NCBI GenBank assembly: GCA_037501455.1
Contig: JAZIFV010000099.1
Location: 19,012 to 83,011, forward strand
Origin: Lantana camara
Taxonomy: Eukaryota > Streptophyta > Magnoliopsida > Lamiales > Verbenaceae
Length of the DNA stretch: 64,000 nt
Reading direction: 5' to 3'
Shown here piece after piece: positions 11,461 through 24,062 of the stretch (position 1 is the stretch's first letter; the number at the start of each line of letters is the position of its first letter). The notes under the pieces are model-generated. The model saw only the letters and a program-made list of their open reading frames with translations. It searched no databases and had not been told where the DNA came from. Made by a program: the position numbers and the translations under genes.

Positions 11461-12635
11461 CCCCCTTGTGGTTCTGCCAAAAATTGAAAACTTTTGTTCT
11501 TCGAGTATTTGGGCGAATCAAAGCATCCTAAACTACCCATTTCAATTATATATTAATGATTATGTTTGGTTTATGCATGGTTGATATGATTTACATGAGT
11601 TTCTGAGGCAATAAAAAATTGGAAAAAGCTGTAAGGGTCCCCCCTTGCGGTTCTTCGAGTATTTGGGCGAATCAAAGCATCCTAAGTACCCATTTCACTT
11701 ATATATTAACGATTATGTTTGGTTTATGCATGGTTGATATGATTTACATGAGTTTCTGACGCAATCGAAAATTGGAAAAAGCTGTAAGGATCCCCCCTTG
11801 TGGTTCTGCCAAAAATTGAAAACTTTTGTTCTTCGAGTATTTGGGCGAATCAAAGCATCCTAACTACCCATTTCACTTATATATTAATGATTATGTTTGG
11901 TTTATGCATGGTTGATATGATTTACATGAGTTTCTGAGGCAATCAAAAATTCGAAAAAGCTGTAAGGGTCCCCCCTTGTGGTTCTGGCAAAAATTGAAAA
12001 CTTTTGTTCTTCGAGTATTTGGGCGAATCAAAGCATCCTAACTACCCATTTCACTTATATATCAACGATTATTTTTGGTTTATGCATGGTTGATAATATT
12101 TACATGAGTTTCTGAGGCAATCAAAAATTGGAAAAAGCTGTAAGGGTCCCCCCTTGTGGTTCTTCCAAAAATTGAAAACTTTTGCTCTTCGAGTATTTGG
12201 GTGAATCAAAGCATCCTAACTACTCATTTCACTTATATATTAACGATTATGTTTGGTTTATGCAAGGTTGATATGATTTACATGAGTTTCTGAGGCAATC
12301 AAAAATTGGAAAAAGCTGTAAGGGTCCCCCCTTGTGGTTCTGACAAAAATTGAAAACTTTTGTTCTTCGAGTATTTGGGCGAATCAAAGCATCCTAACTA
12401 CTCATTTCACTTTTATATTAACGAATATGTTTGGTTTATGTATGGTTGATATGATTTACATGAGTTTCTGAGGCAATCAAAAATTGGAAAAAGCTGTACG
12501 GGACCCCCCTTGTGGTTCGGCCAAAAATTGAAAACTTTTGTTCTTCGAGTATTATGGCGAATCAAAGCATCCTAACTACTCATTTCATCTATATATTAAT
12601 GATTATGTTTGTTTTATGCATGGTTGATATGATTT
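11461..12635. repeat. 1.2-kb duplication, copy 1 (offset 1400 bp)
   Basis: This segment recurs at 12861-14035. Shared rare markers at a constant 1400-bp offset are the 25-bp-deleted monomer (junctions 11649 and 13049), TGATAATATT (12091 and 13491) and TTTGCTCTTC (12181 and 13581). Eight monomers of 178 bp minus the 25-bp deletion account for the spacing to within one base. A difference is TTCTTCC here against TTCTGCC in the other copy near 12163 and 13563. Confidence 0.8.
11579..11731. repeat. 153-bp monomer with a 25-bp internal deletion
   Basis: GGTTGATATG begins at 11579 and next at 11732, giving a 153-bp unit. The normal CGGTTCT...TTTGTTCTTCGAG segment is collapsed to CGGTTCTTCGAG (junction about 11649-11659). 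The lost 25 bases are bounded by the short direct repeat GTTCT, so slippage or microhomology-mediated deletion is the simple explanation. The second A-tract element is removed. Confidence 0.9.
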
Positions 12636-12860
12636 ACATGAGTTTCTGAGGCAATCAAAAATTGGAAAAAGCTGTAAGGGTCCCCCCTTGTGGTTCTGGC
12701 AAAAAGTGAAAACTTTTGTTCTTCGAGTATTTGGGCGAATCAAAGCATCCTAACTACCCATTTCACTTATATATCAACGATTATTTTTGGTTTATGCATG
12801 GTTGATATGATTTACATGTGTTTATGAGGCAATCAAAAATTGGAAAAAGCTGTAAGGGTC

Positions 12861-14035
12861 CCCCCTTGTGGTTCTGCCAAAAATTGAAAACTTTTGTTCT
12901 TCGAGTATTTGGGCGAATCAAAGCATCCTAAACTACCCATTTCAATTATATATTAATGATTATGTTTGGTTTATGCATGGTTGATATGATTTACATGAGT
13001 TTCTGAGGCAATCAAAAATTGGAAAAAGCTGTAAGGGTCCCCCCTTGCGGTTCTTCGAGTATTTGGGCGAATCAAAGCATCCTAAGTACCCATTTCACTT
13101 ATATATTAACGATTATGTTTGGTTTATGCATGGTTGATATGATTTACATGAGTTTCTGACGCAATCAAAAATTGGAAAAAGCTGTAAGGATCCCCCCTTG
13201 TGGTTCTGCCAAAAATTGAAAACTTTTGTTCTTCGAGTATTTGGGCGAATCAAAGCATCCTAACTACCCATTTCACTTATATATTAATGATTATGTTTGG
13301 TTTATGCATGGTTGATATGATTTACATGAGTTTCTGAGGCAATCAAAAATTGGAAAAAGCTGTAAGGGTCCCCCCTTGTGGTTCTGGCAAAAATTGAAAA
13401 CTTTTGTTCTTCGAGTATTTGGGCGAATCAAAGCATCCTAACTACCCATTTCACTTATATATCAACGATTATTTTTGGTTTATGCATGGTTGATAATATT
13501 TACATGAGTTTCTGAGGCAATCAAAAATTGGAAAAAGCTGTAAGGGTCCCCCCTTGTGGTTCTGCCAAAAATTGAAAACTTTTGCTCTTCGAGTATTTGG
13601 GTGAATCAAAGCATCCTAACTACTCATTTCACTTATATATTAACGATTATGTTTGGTTTATGCAAGGTTGATATGATTTACATGAGTTTCTGAGGCAATC
13701 AAAAATTGGAAAAAGCTGTAAGGGTCCCCCCTTGTGGTTCTGACAAAAATTGAAAACTTTTGTTCTTCGAGTATTTGGGCGAATCAAAGCATCCTAACTA
13801 CTCATTTCACTTTTATATTAACGAATATGTTTGGTTTATGTATGGTTGATATGATTTACATGAGTTTCTGAGGCAATCAAAAATTGGAAAAAGCTGTACG
13901 GGACCCCCCTTGTGGTTCGGCCAAAAATTGAAAACTTTTGTTCTTCGAGTATTATGGCGAATCAAAGCATCCTAACTACTCATTTCATCTATATATTAAT
14001 GATTATGTTTGTTTTATGCATGGTTGATATGATTT
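12861..14035. repeat. 1.2-kb duplication, copy 2
   Basis: Second copy of 11461-12635. Its right boundary is where this copy reads TTTACCTGAGTTTCAG while the other reads TTTACATGAGTTTCTG. About 225 bp of other monomer types, including a GGCAAAAAGTG variant also found near 14455, lie between the copies. The event therefore either was not a simple tandem duplication or was later edited. Confidence 0.8.
12979..13131. repeat. Second 153-bp monomer, same 25-bp deletion
   Basis: Same junction CGGTTCTTCGAG at about 13049-13059, exactly 1400 bp from the first. The shared offset shows one deletion event copied by the 1.2-kb duplication rather than two deletions. Confidence 0.88.
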
Positions 14036-14469
14036 ACCTGAGTTTCAGAGGCAATCAAAAATTAGAAAAAGCTGTAAGAGTGCCCCCTTGTGGTTCTGCC
14101 AAAAATTGAAAACTTTTGTTCTTCGAGTATTTGGGCGAATCAAAGCATCCTAACTACTCATTTCACTTTTATATTAACGAATATGTTTGGTTTATGTATG
14201 GTTGATATGATTTACATGAGTTTCTGAGGCAACCAAAAATTGGAAAAAGCTGTAAGGGTCCCCCCTTGTGGTTCTGCCAAAAATTGAAAACTTTTGTTCT
14301 TCGAGTATTTGGGCGAATCAAAGCATCCTAACTACCCATTTCACTTATATATTAATGATTATGTTTGGTTTATGCGTGGTTGATATGATTTACATGAGTT
14401 TCTGAGGCAATCAAAAATTGGAAAAAGCTGTAAGGGTCCCCCCTTGTGGTTCTGGCAAAAAGTGAAAAC
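14036..14469. repeat. Short linker monomers
   Basis: About two and a half ordinary monomers between the 1.2-kb duplication and the next block. The GGCAAAAAGTG variant near 14455 links this segment to 12699. Nothing non-satellite is seen. Confidence 0.65.
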
Positions 14470-16933
14470 TTTTGTTCTTCGAGTATTTGGGCGAATCAAA
14501 GCATCCTAACTACCCATTTCACTTATATATCAACGATTATTTTTGGTTTATGCATGGTTGATATGATTTACATGTGTTTATGAGGCAATCAAAAATTGGA
14601 AAAAGCTGTAAGGGTCCCCCCTTGTGGTTCTGCCAAAAATTGAAAACTTTTGTTCTTCGAGTATTTGGGTTAATCAATGCATCCTAACTACTCATTTCAC
14701 TTTTATATTAACTATTATGTTTGGTTTATGTATGGTTGATATGATTTATATGAGTTTCTGAGGCAATCAAAAATTGGAAAAAGCTGTAAGGGTCCCCCCT
14801 TGTGGTTCTGCCAAAAATTGAAAACTTTTGTTCTTCTAGTATTTGGGTGAATCAATGCGTCCTAACTACTCATTTCACTTATATATTAACGATTATGTTT
14901 GGTTTATGTATGGTTGATATGATTTACATGAGTTTCAGAGGCAATCAAAAATCGGAAAAAGCTGTAAGGGTCCCCCCTTGTGGTTCTGGCAAAAATTGAA
15001 AACTTTTGTTCTTCGAGTATTTGGGCGAATCAAAGCATCCTAACTACCCATTTCACTTATATATCAACGATTATTTTTGGTTTATGCATGGTTGATATGA
15101 TTTACATGCGTTTATGAGGCAATCAAAAATTGGAAAAAGCTGTAAGGGTCCCCCCTTGTGGTTCTGCCAAAAATTGAAAACTTTTGTTCTTCGAGTATTT
15201 GGGTGAATCAAAGCATCCTAACTACTCATTTCACTTATATATTAACGATTATGTTTGATTACTTATCAACCTTGATATGATTTACATGAGTTTCTGAGGC
15301 AATCAAAAATTGGAAAAAGCTGTAAGGGTCTCCCCTTGTGGTTCTGGCAAAAATTGAAAACTTTTATTTTTTGAGTATTTGGGCGAATCAAAGCATCCTA
15401 ACTACCCATTTCACTTATATATCAACGATTATTTTTGGTTTATGCATGGTTGATATGATTTACATGCGTTTCTGAGGCAATCAAAAATTGGAAAAAGCTG
15501 TAAGGGTCCCCCCTTGTGGTTCTGCCAAAAATTGAAAACTTTTGTTCTTCGAGTATTTGGGTGAATCAAAGCATCCTAACTACTCATTTCACTTATATAT
15601 TAACGATTATGTTTGGTTTATGCAAGGTTGATATGATTTACATGAGTTTCTGAGGCAATCAAAAATTTGAAAAAGCTATAAGGGTCCCCCTTGTGGTTCT
15701 GGCAAAAATTGAAAACTTTTGTTCTTCGAGTATTTGGGCGAATCAAAGCATCCTAACTACTCATTTCACTTTTATATTAACGAATATGTTTGGTTTATGT
15801 ATGGTTGATATGATTTACATGAGTTTCTGAGGCAATCAAAAATTGGAAAAAGCTGTACGGGACCCACCTTGTGGTTCGGCCAAAAATTGAAAACTTTTGT
15901 TCTTCGAGTATTATGGCGAATCAAAGCATCCTAACTACTCATTTCACCTATATATTAATGATTATGTTTTTTTTATGCATGGTTGATATGATTTACCTGA
16001 GTTTCAGAGGCAATCAAAAATTAGAAAAAGCTGTAAGGGTGCCCACTTGTGGTTCTGCCAAAAATTGAAAACTTTTGTTCTTCGAGTATTTGGGCGAATC
16101 AAAGCATCCTAAACTACCCATTTCACTTATATATTAATGATTATGTTTGGTTTATGCATGGTTGATATGATTTACATGAGTTTCTGACGCAATCAAAAAT
16201 TGGAAAAAGCTGTAAGGGTCCCCCCTTGTGGTTCTGCCAAAAATTGAAAACTTTGGTTCTTCGAGTATTTGGGCGAATCAAAGCATCCTAACTACCCATT
16301 TCACTTATATATTAATGATTATGTTTGGTTTATGCATGGTTGATATGATTTACATGAGTTTCTGAGGCAATCAAAAATTGAAAAAGCTGTAAGGGTCCCC
16401 CCTTGTGGTTCTGGGAAAAATTGAAAACTTTTGTTCTTCGAGTATTTGGGCGAATCAAAGCATCCTAACTACCCATTTCACTTATATATCAACGATTATT
16501 TTTGGTTTATGCATGGTTGATATGATTTACATGCGTTTATGAGGCAATCAAAAATTGGAAAAAGCTGTAAGGGTCCCCCCTTGTGGTTCTGCCAAAAATT
16601 GAAAACTTTTGTTCTTCGAGTATTTGGGCTAATCAATGCATCCTAACTACTCATTTCACTTTTATATTAACTATTATGTTTGGTTTATGTATGGTTGATA
16701 TGATTTATATGAGTTTCTGAGGCAATCAAAAATTGGAAAAAGCTGTAAGGGTCCCCCCTTGTGGTTCTGCCAAAAATTGAAAACTTTTGTTCATCGAGTA
16801 TTTGGGTTAATCAAAGCATCCTAACTACTCATTTCACATATATATTAACGATTATGTTTGGTTTATGCATGGTTGATATGATTTACATGAGTTTCTGAGG
16901 CAATCAAAAATTGAAAAAAGCTGTAAGGGTCCT
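14470..16933. repeat. Higher-order block B, copy 1 (offset 8552 bp)
   Basis: This segment matches about 23022-25485 at 8552 bp (48 monomers plus 8 bp). Shared markers are the fold-back monomer (15257 and 23809), AAAAATTTGAAAAAGCTATA (about 15662 and 24215), TGTACGGGACC and the TTTTTTTATGC run (about 15968 and 24520). The copies differ in several places, such as TTTTATTTTTTGAG near 15364 against TTTTGTTTTTCGAG near 23916, so this duplication is older than the 3564-bp tandem one. Its right part also matches 5235-6690. Confidence 0.75.
15257..15277. other. Fold-back variant monomer, occurrence 3
   Basis: Same variant with the hairpin at 15264-15277. It pairs with the occurrence at 23809 at the 8552-bp offset of block B. 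Confidence 0.85.
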
Positions 16934-19900
16934 CCCTTGTGGTTCTGGCAAAAATTGAAAACTTTTGTTCTTCGAGTATTTGGGCAAATCAAAGCATCCT
17001 AACTACCCATTTCACTTATATATTAATGATTATGTTTGGTTTATGCATGGTTGATTTGATTTACATGAGTTTCTGAGGCAATAAAAAATTGGAAAAAGCT
17101 GTAAGGGTCCCCCCCTAGCGGTTCTGGCAAAAATTGAAAACCTTTGTTCTGCGAGTATTTGGGCGAATCAAAGCATCCTAACTACCCATTTCACTTATAT
17201 ATTAACGATTATGTTTGGTTTATGCATGGTTGATATGATTTACATGAGTTTCTGATGCAATCAAAAATTGGAAAAAGCTGTAAGGGTCCCCCCTTGTGGT
17301 TCTTGCAAAAATTGAAAACTTTTGTTCTTCGAGTATTTGGGCGAATCAAAGCATCCTAACTACCCATTTCACTTATATATCAACGATTATTTTTGGTTTA
17401 TGCATGGTTGATATGATTTACGTGCGTTTATGAGGCAATCAAAAATTGGAAAAAGCTGTAAGGGTCCCCCCTTGTGGTTCTGCCAAAAATTGAAAACTTT
17501 TGTTCTTCGAGTATTTGGGCTAATCAATGCATCCTAACTACTCATTTCACTTTTATATTAACTATTATGTTTGGTTTATGTATGGTTGATATGATTTATA
17601 TGAGTTTCTGAGGCAATCAAAAATTGGAAAAAGCTGTAAGGGTCCCCCCTTGTGGTTCTGCCAAAAATTGAAAACTTTTGTTCATCGAGTATTTGGGTTA
17701 ATCAAAGCATCCTAACTACTCATTTCACTTATATATTAACGATTATGTTTGGTTTATGCATGGTTGATATGATTTACATGAGTTTCTGAGGCAATCAAAA
17801 ATTGAAAAAAGCTGTAAGGGTCCTCCCTTGTGGTTCTGGCAAAAATTGAAAACTTTTGTTCTTCGAGTATTTGGGCGAATCAAAGCATCCTAACTACCCA
17901 TTTCACTTATATATTAATGATTATGTTTGGTTTATGCATGGTTGATTTGATTTACATGAGTTTCTGAGGCAATAAAAAATTGGAAAAAGCTGTAAGGGTC
18001 CCCCCCTTGCTGTTCTGGCAAAAATTGAAAACCTTTGTTCTTCGAGTATTTGGGCGAATCAAAGCATCCTAACTACCCATTTCACTTATATATTAACGAT
18101 TATGTTTGGTTTATGCATGGTTGATATGATTTACATGAGTTTCTGACGCAATCAAAAATTGGAAAAAGCTGTAAGGGTCCCCCCTTGTGGTTCTGGCAAA
18201 AATTGAAAACTTTTGTTCTTCGAGTATTTGGGCAAATCAAAGCATCCTAACTACCCATTTCACTTATATATTAATGATTATGTTTGGTTTATGCATGGTT
18301 GATATGATTTACATGAGTTTCTGAGGCAATCAAAAATTGGAAAAAGCTGTAAGGGTCCCCCCTTGTGGTTCTGGCAAAAATTGAAAACTTTTGTTCTTCG
18401 AGTATTTGGGCGAATTAAAGTATCCTAACTACTCATTTCACTTATATATTAACTATTATGTTTGGTTTATGTAAGGTTGATATGATTTACATGAGTTTCT
18501 GAGGCAATCAAAAATTGCAAAAAGCTGTAAGGGTCCCCCCTTGTGGTTCTGGCAAAAATTGAAAACTTTTGTTTTTCGAGTATTTGGGCGAATCAAAGCA
18601 TCCTAACTACCCATTTCACTTATATATCAACGATTATGTTTCGTTTATGCATGGTTGATATGATTTACATGAGTTTCTGAGGCAATCAAAAATTGGAAAA
18701 AGCTGTAAGGGTCCCCCTTGTGGTTCTGCCAAAAATTGAAAACTTTTGCTCTTCGAGTATTTGGGCGAATCAAAGCATCCTAAACTACCCATTTCAATTA
18801 TATATTAATGATTATGTTTGGTTTATGCATGGTTGATATGATTTACATGAGTTTCTGAGGCAATCAAAAATTGGAAAAAGCTGTAAGGGTCCCCCCTTGC
18901 GGTTCTGGCAAAAATTGAAAACCTTTGTTCTTCGAGTATTTGGGCGAATCAAAGCATCCTAAGTACCCATTTCACTTATATATTAACGATTATGTTTGGT
19001 TTATGCATGGTTGATATGATTTACATGAGTTTCTGACGCAATCAAAAATTGGAAAAAGCTGTAAGGGTCCCCCCTTGTGGTTCTGCCAAAAATTGAAAAC
19101 TTTTGTTCTTCGAGTATTTGGGCGAATCAAAGCATCCTAACTACCCATTTCACTTATATATTAATGATTATGTTTGGTTTATGCATGGTTGATATGATTT
19201 ACATGAGTTTCTGAGGCAATCAAAAATTGGAAAAAGCTGTAAGGGTCCCCCCTTGCGGTTCTGGCAAAAATTGAAAACCTTTGTTCTTCGAGTATTTGGG
19301 CGAATCAAAGCATCCTAAGTACCCATTTCACTTATATATTAACGATTATGTTTGGTTTATGCATGGTTGATATGATTTACATGAGTTTCTGACGCAATCA
19401 AAAATTGGAAAAAGCTGTTAGGGTCCCCCCTTGTGGTTCTGGCAAAAATTGAAAACTTTTGTTCTTCGAGTATTTGGGCGAATCAAAGCATCCTAACTAC
19501 CCATTTCACTTATATATCAACGATTATTTTTGGTTTATGCATGGTTGATACGATTTACATGTGTTTATGAGGCAATCAAAAATTGGAAAAAGCTGTAAGG
19601 GTCCCCCCTTGTGGTTCTGCCAAAAATGGAAAACTTTTGTTCTTCGAGTATTTGGGTTAATCAATGCATCCTAACTACTCATTTCACTTTTATATTAACT
19701 ATTATGTTTGGTTTATGTATGGTTGATATGATTTATATGAGTTTCTGAGGCAATCAAAAATTGGAAAAAGCTGTAAGGGTCCCCCCTTGTGGTTCTGCCA
19801 AAAATTGAAAACTTTTGTTCTTCTAGTATTTGGGTGAATCAATGCGTCCTAACTACTCATTTCACTTATATATTAACGATTATGTTTGGTTTATGTATGG

Positions 19901-20497
19901 TTGATATGATTTACATGAGTTTCAGAGGCAATCAAAAATCGGAAAAAGCTGTAAGGGTCCCCCCTTGTGGTTCTGGCAAAAATTGAAAACTTTTGTTCTT
20001 CGAGTATTTGGGCGAATCAAAGCATCCTAACTACCCATTTCACTTATATATCAACGATTATTTTTGGTTTATGCATGGTTGATATGATTTACATGCGTTT
20101 ATGAGGCAATCAAAAATTGGAAAAAGCTGTAAGGGTCCCCCCTTGTGGTTCTGCCAAAAATTGAAAACTTTTGTTCTTCGAGTATTTGGGTGAATCAAAG
20201 CATCCTAACTACTCATTTCACTTATATATTAACGATTATGTTTGATTACTTATCAACCTTGATATGATTTACATGAGTTTCTGAGGCAATCAAAAATTGG
20301 AAAAAGCTGTAAGGGTCTCCCCTTGTGGTTGTGGCAAAAATTGAAAACTTTTGTTTTTCGAGTATTTGGGCGAATCAAAGCATCCTAACTACCCATTTCA
20401 CTTATATATGAACGATTATTTTTGGTTTATGCATGGTTGATATGATTTACATGCGTTTCTGAGGCAATCAAAAATTGGAAAAAGCTGTAAGGGTCCC
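16934..20497. repeat. 20-monomer higher-order repeat, copy 1 (3564 bp)
   Basis: This is directly adjacent to its second copy at 20498-24062, a true head-to-tail tandem duplication of about 20 monomers. Markers include CCCCCCCTAGCGG (17109 and 20673), TTTACGTGCG (17417 and 20981), TTGCTGTTCTGG, ATTGCAAAAAG and the fold-back monomer (20244 and 23809). The left edge is bracketed by CCTCCC (T at 16933) against CCCCCC (C at 20497). Differences seen are TTCTTGC against TTCTGGC near 17303, one C in the C-tract near 18715, and GATACG against GATATG near 19548. Confidence 0.9.
20244..20264. other. Fold-back variant monomer, occurrence 4
   Basis: Same variant with the hairpin at 20251-20264, inside the first copy of the 20-monomer higher-order repeat. 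Confidence 0.85.
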
Positions 20498-23400
20498 CCC
20501 TTGTGGTTCTGGCAAAAATTGAAAACTTTTGTTCTTCGAGTATTTGGGCAAATCAAAGCATCCTAACTACCCATTTCACTTATATATTAATGATTATGTT
20601 TGGTTTATGCATGGTTGATTTGATTTACATGAGTTTCTGAGGCAATAAAAAATTGGAAAAAGCTGTAAGGGTCCCCCCCTAGCGGTTCTGGCAAAAATTG
20701 AAAACCTTTGTTCTGCGAGTATTTGGGCGAATCAAAGCATCCTAACTACCCATTTCACTTATATATTAACGATTATGTTTGGTTTATGCATGGTTGATAT
20801 GATTTACATGAGTTTCTGATGCAATCAAAAATTGGAAAAAGCTGTAAGGGTCCCCCCTTGTGGTTCTGGCAAAAATTGAAAACTTTTGTTCTTCGAGTAT
20901 TTGGGCGAATCAAAGCATCCTAACTACCCATTTCACTTATATATCAACGATTATTTTTGGTTTATGCATGGTTGATATGATTTACGTGCGTTTATGAGGC
21001 AATCAAAAATTGGAAAAAGCTGTAAGGGTCCCCCCTTGTGGTTCTGCCAAAAATTGAAAACTTTTGTTCTTCGAGTATTTGGGCTAATCAATGCATCCTA
21101 ACTACTCATTTCACTTTTATATTAACTATTATGTTTGGTTTATGTATGGTTGATATGATTTATATGAGTTTCTGAGGCAATCAAAAATTGGAAAAAGCTG
21201 TAAGGGTCCCCCCTTGTGGTTCTGCCAAAAATTGAAAACTTTTGTTCATCGAGTATTTGGGTTAATCAAAGCATCCTAACTACTCATTTCACTTATATAT
21301 TAACGATTATGTTTGGTTTATGCATGGTTGATATGATTTACATGAGTTTCTGAGGCAATCAAAAATTGAAAAAAGCTGTAAGGGTCCTCCCTTGTGGTTC
21401 TGGCAAAAATTGAAAACTTTTGTTCTTCGAGTATTTGGGCGAATCAAAGCATCCTAACTACCCATTTCACTTATATATTAATGATTATGTTTGGTTTATG
21501 CATGGTTGATTTGATTTACATGAGTTTCTGAGGCAATAAAAAATTGGAAAAAGCTGTAAGGGTCCCCCCCTTGCTGTTCTGGCAAAAATTGAAAACCTTT
21601 GTTCTTCGAGTATTTGGGCGAATCAAAGCATCCTAACTACCCATTTCACTTATATATTAACGATTATGTTTGGTTTATGCATGGTTGATATGATTTACAT
21701 GAGTTTCTGACGCAATCAAAAATTGGAAAAAGCTGTAAGGGTCCCCCCTTGTGGTTCTGGCAAAAATTGAAAACTTTTGTTCTTCGAGTATTTGGGCAAA
21801 TCAAAGCATCCTAACTACCCATTTCACTTATATATTAATGATTATGTTTGGTTTATGCATGGTTGATATGATTTACATGAGTTTCTGAGGCAATCAAAAA
21901 TTGGAAAAAGCTGTAAGGGTCCCCCCTTGTGGTTCTGGCAAAAATTGAAAACTTTTGTTCTTCGAGTATTTGGGCGAATTAAAGTATCCTAACTACTCAT
22001 TTCACTTATATGTTAACTATTATGTTTGGTTTATGTAAGGTTGATATGATTTACATGAGTTTCTGAGGCAATCAAAAATTGCAAAAAGCTGTAAGGGTCC
22101 CCCCTTGTGGTTCTGGCAAAAATTGAAAACTTTTGTTTTTCGAGTATTTGGGCGAATCAAAGCATCCTAACTACCCATTTCACTTATATATCAACGATTA
22201 TGTTTCGTTTATGCATGGTTGATATGATTTACATGAGTTTCTGAGGCAATCAAAAATTGGAAAAAGCTGTAAGGGTCCCCCCTTGTGGTTCTGCCAAAAA
22301 TTGAAAACTTTTGCTCTTCGAGTATTTGGGCGAATCAAAGCATCCTAAACTACCCATTTCAATTATATATTAATGATTATGTTTGGTTTATGCATGGTTG
22401 ATATGATTTACATGAGTTTCTGAGGCAATCAAAAATTGGAAAAAGCTGTAAGGGTCCCCCCTTGCGGTTCTGGCAAAAATTGAAAACCTTTGTTCTTCGA
22501 GTATTTGGGCGAATCAAAGCATCCTAAGTACCCATTTCACTTATATATTAACGATTATGTTTGGTTTATGCATGGTTGATATGATTTACATGAGTTTCTG
22601 ACGCAATCAAAAATTGGAAAAAGCTGTAAGGGTCCCCCCTTGTGGTTCTGCCAAAAATTGAAAACTTTTGTTCTTCGAGTATTTGGGCGAATCAAAGCAT
22701 CCTAACTACCCATTTCACTTATATATTAATGATTATGTTTGGTTTATGCATGGTTGATATGATTTACATGAGTTTCTGAGGCAATCAAAAATTGGAAAAA
22801 GCTGTAAGGGTCCCCCCTTGCGGTTCTGGCAAAAATTGAAAACCTTTGTTCTTCGAGTATTTGGGCGAATCAAAGCATCCTAAGTACCCATTTCACTTAT
22901 ATATTAACGATTATGTTTGGTTTATGCATGGTTGATATGATTTACATGAGTTTCTGACGCAATCAAAAATTGGAAAAAGCTGTTATGGTCCCCCCTTGTG
23001 GTTCTGGCAAAAATTGAAAACTTTTGTTCTTCGAGTATTTGGGCGAATCAAAGCATCCTAACTACCCATTTCACTTATATATCAACGATTATTTTTGGTT
23101 TATGCATGGTTGATATGATTTACATGTGTTTATGAGGCAATCAAAAATTGGAAAAAGCTGTAAGGGTCCCCCCTTGTGGTTCTGCCAAAAATGGAAAACT
23201 TTTGTTCTTCGAGTATTTGGGTTAATCAATGCATCCTAACTACTCATTTCACTTTTATATTAACTATTATGTTTGGTTTATGTATGGTTGATATGATTTA
23301 TATGAGTTTCTGAGGCAATCAAAAATTGGAAAAAGCTGTAAGGGTCCCCCCTTGTGGTTCTGCCAAAAATTGAAAACTTTTGTTCTTCTAGTATTTGGGT

Positions 23401-24062
23401 GAATCAATGCGTCCTAACTACTCATTTCACTTATATATTAACGATTATGTTTGGTTTATGTATGGTTGATATGATTTACATGAGTTTCAGAGGCAATCAA
23501 AAATCGGAAAAAGCTGTAAGGGTCCCCCCTTGTGGTTCTGGCAAAAATTGAAAACTTTTGTTCTTCGAGTATTTGGGCGAATCAAAGCATCCTAACTACC
23601 CATTTCACTTATATATCAACGATTATTTTTGGTTTATGCATGGTTGATATGATTTACATGCGTTTATGAGGCAATCAAAAATTGGAAAAAGCTGTAAGGG
23701 TCCCCCCTTGTGGTTCTGCCAAAAATTGAAAACTTTTGTTCTTCGAGTATTTGGGTGAATCAAAGCATCCTAACTACTCATTTCACTTATATATTAACGA
23801 TTATGTTTGATTACTTATCAACCTTGATATGATTTACATGAGTTTCTGAGGCAATCAAAAATTGGAAAAAGCTGTAAGGGTCTCCCCTTGTGGTTGTGGC
23901 AAAAATTGAAAACTTTTGTTTTTCGAGTATTTGGGCGAATCAAAGCATCCTAACTACCCATTTCACTTATATATGAACGATTATTTTTGGTTTATGCATG
24001 GTTGATATGATTTACATGCGTTTCTGAGGCAATCAAAAATTGGAAAAAGCTGTAAGGGTCCC
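20498..24062. repeat. 20-monomer higher-order repeat, copy 2 (3565 bp)
   Basis: Second tandem copy, one base longer because a C-tract has six rather than five Cs near 22280. The right edge lies just before about 24077, where this copy reads TCTGCC and the first copy, continuing into the second, reads TCTGGC near 20512. Beyond it the sequence rejoins the order seen after 15511, as expected if the 20-monomer segment was inserted by unequal exchange in a pre-existing array. Private changes include TATGTTAAC near 22010 and TGTTATGG near 22981. Confidence 0.9.
23809..23829. other. Fold-back variant monomer, occurrence 5
   Basis: Same variant with the hairpin at 23816-23829, inside the second copy of the 20-monomer repeat (3565 bp after occurrence 4). 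I saw no occurrence to the right of this point. Confidence 0.85.

Noticed and set aside
11641..11660. A different, shorter satellite family.
   Set aside because: The 153-bp units are normal monomers with one internal deletion. Everything outside the junction matches the 178-bp type.
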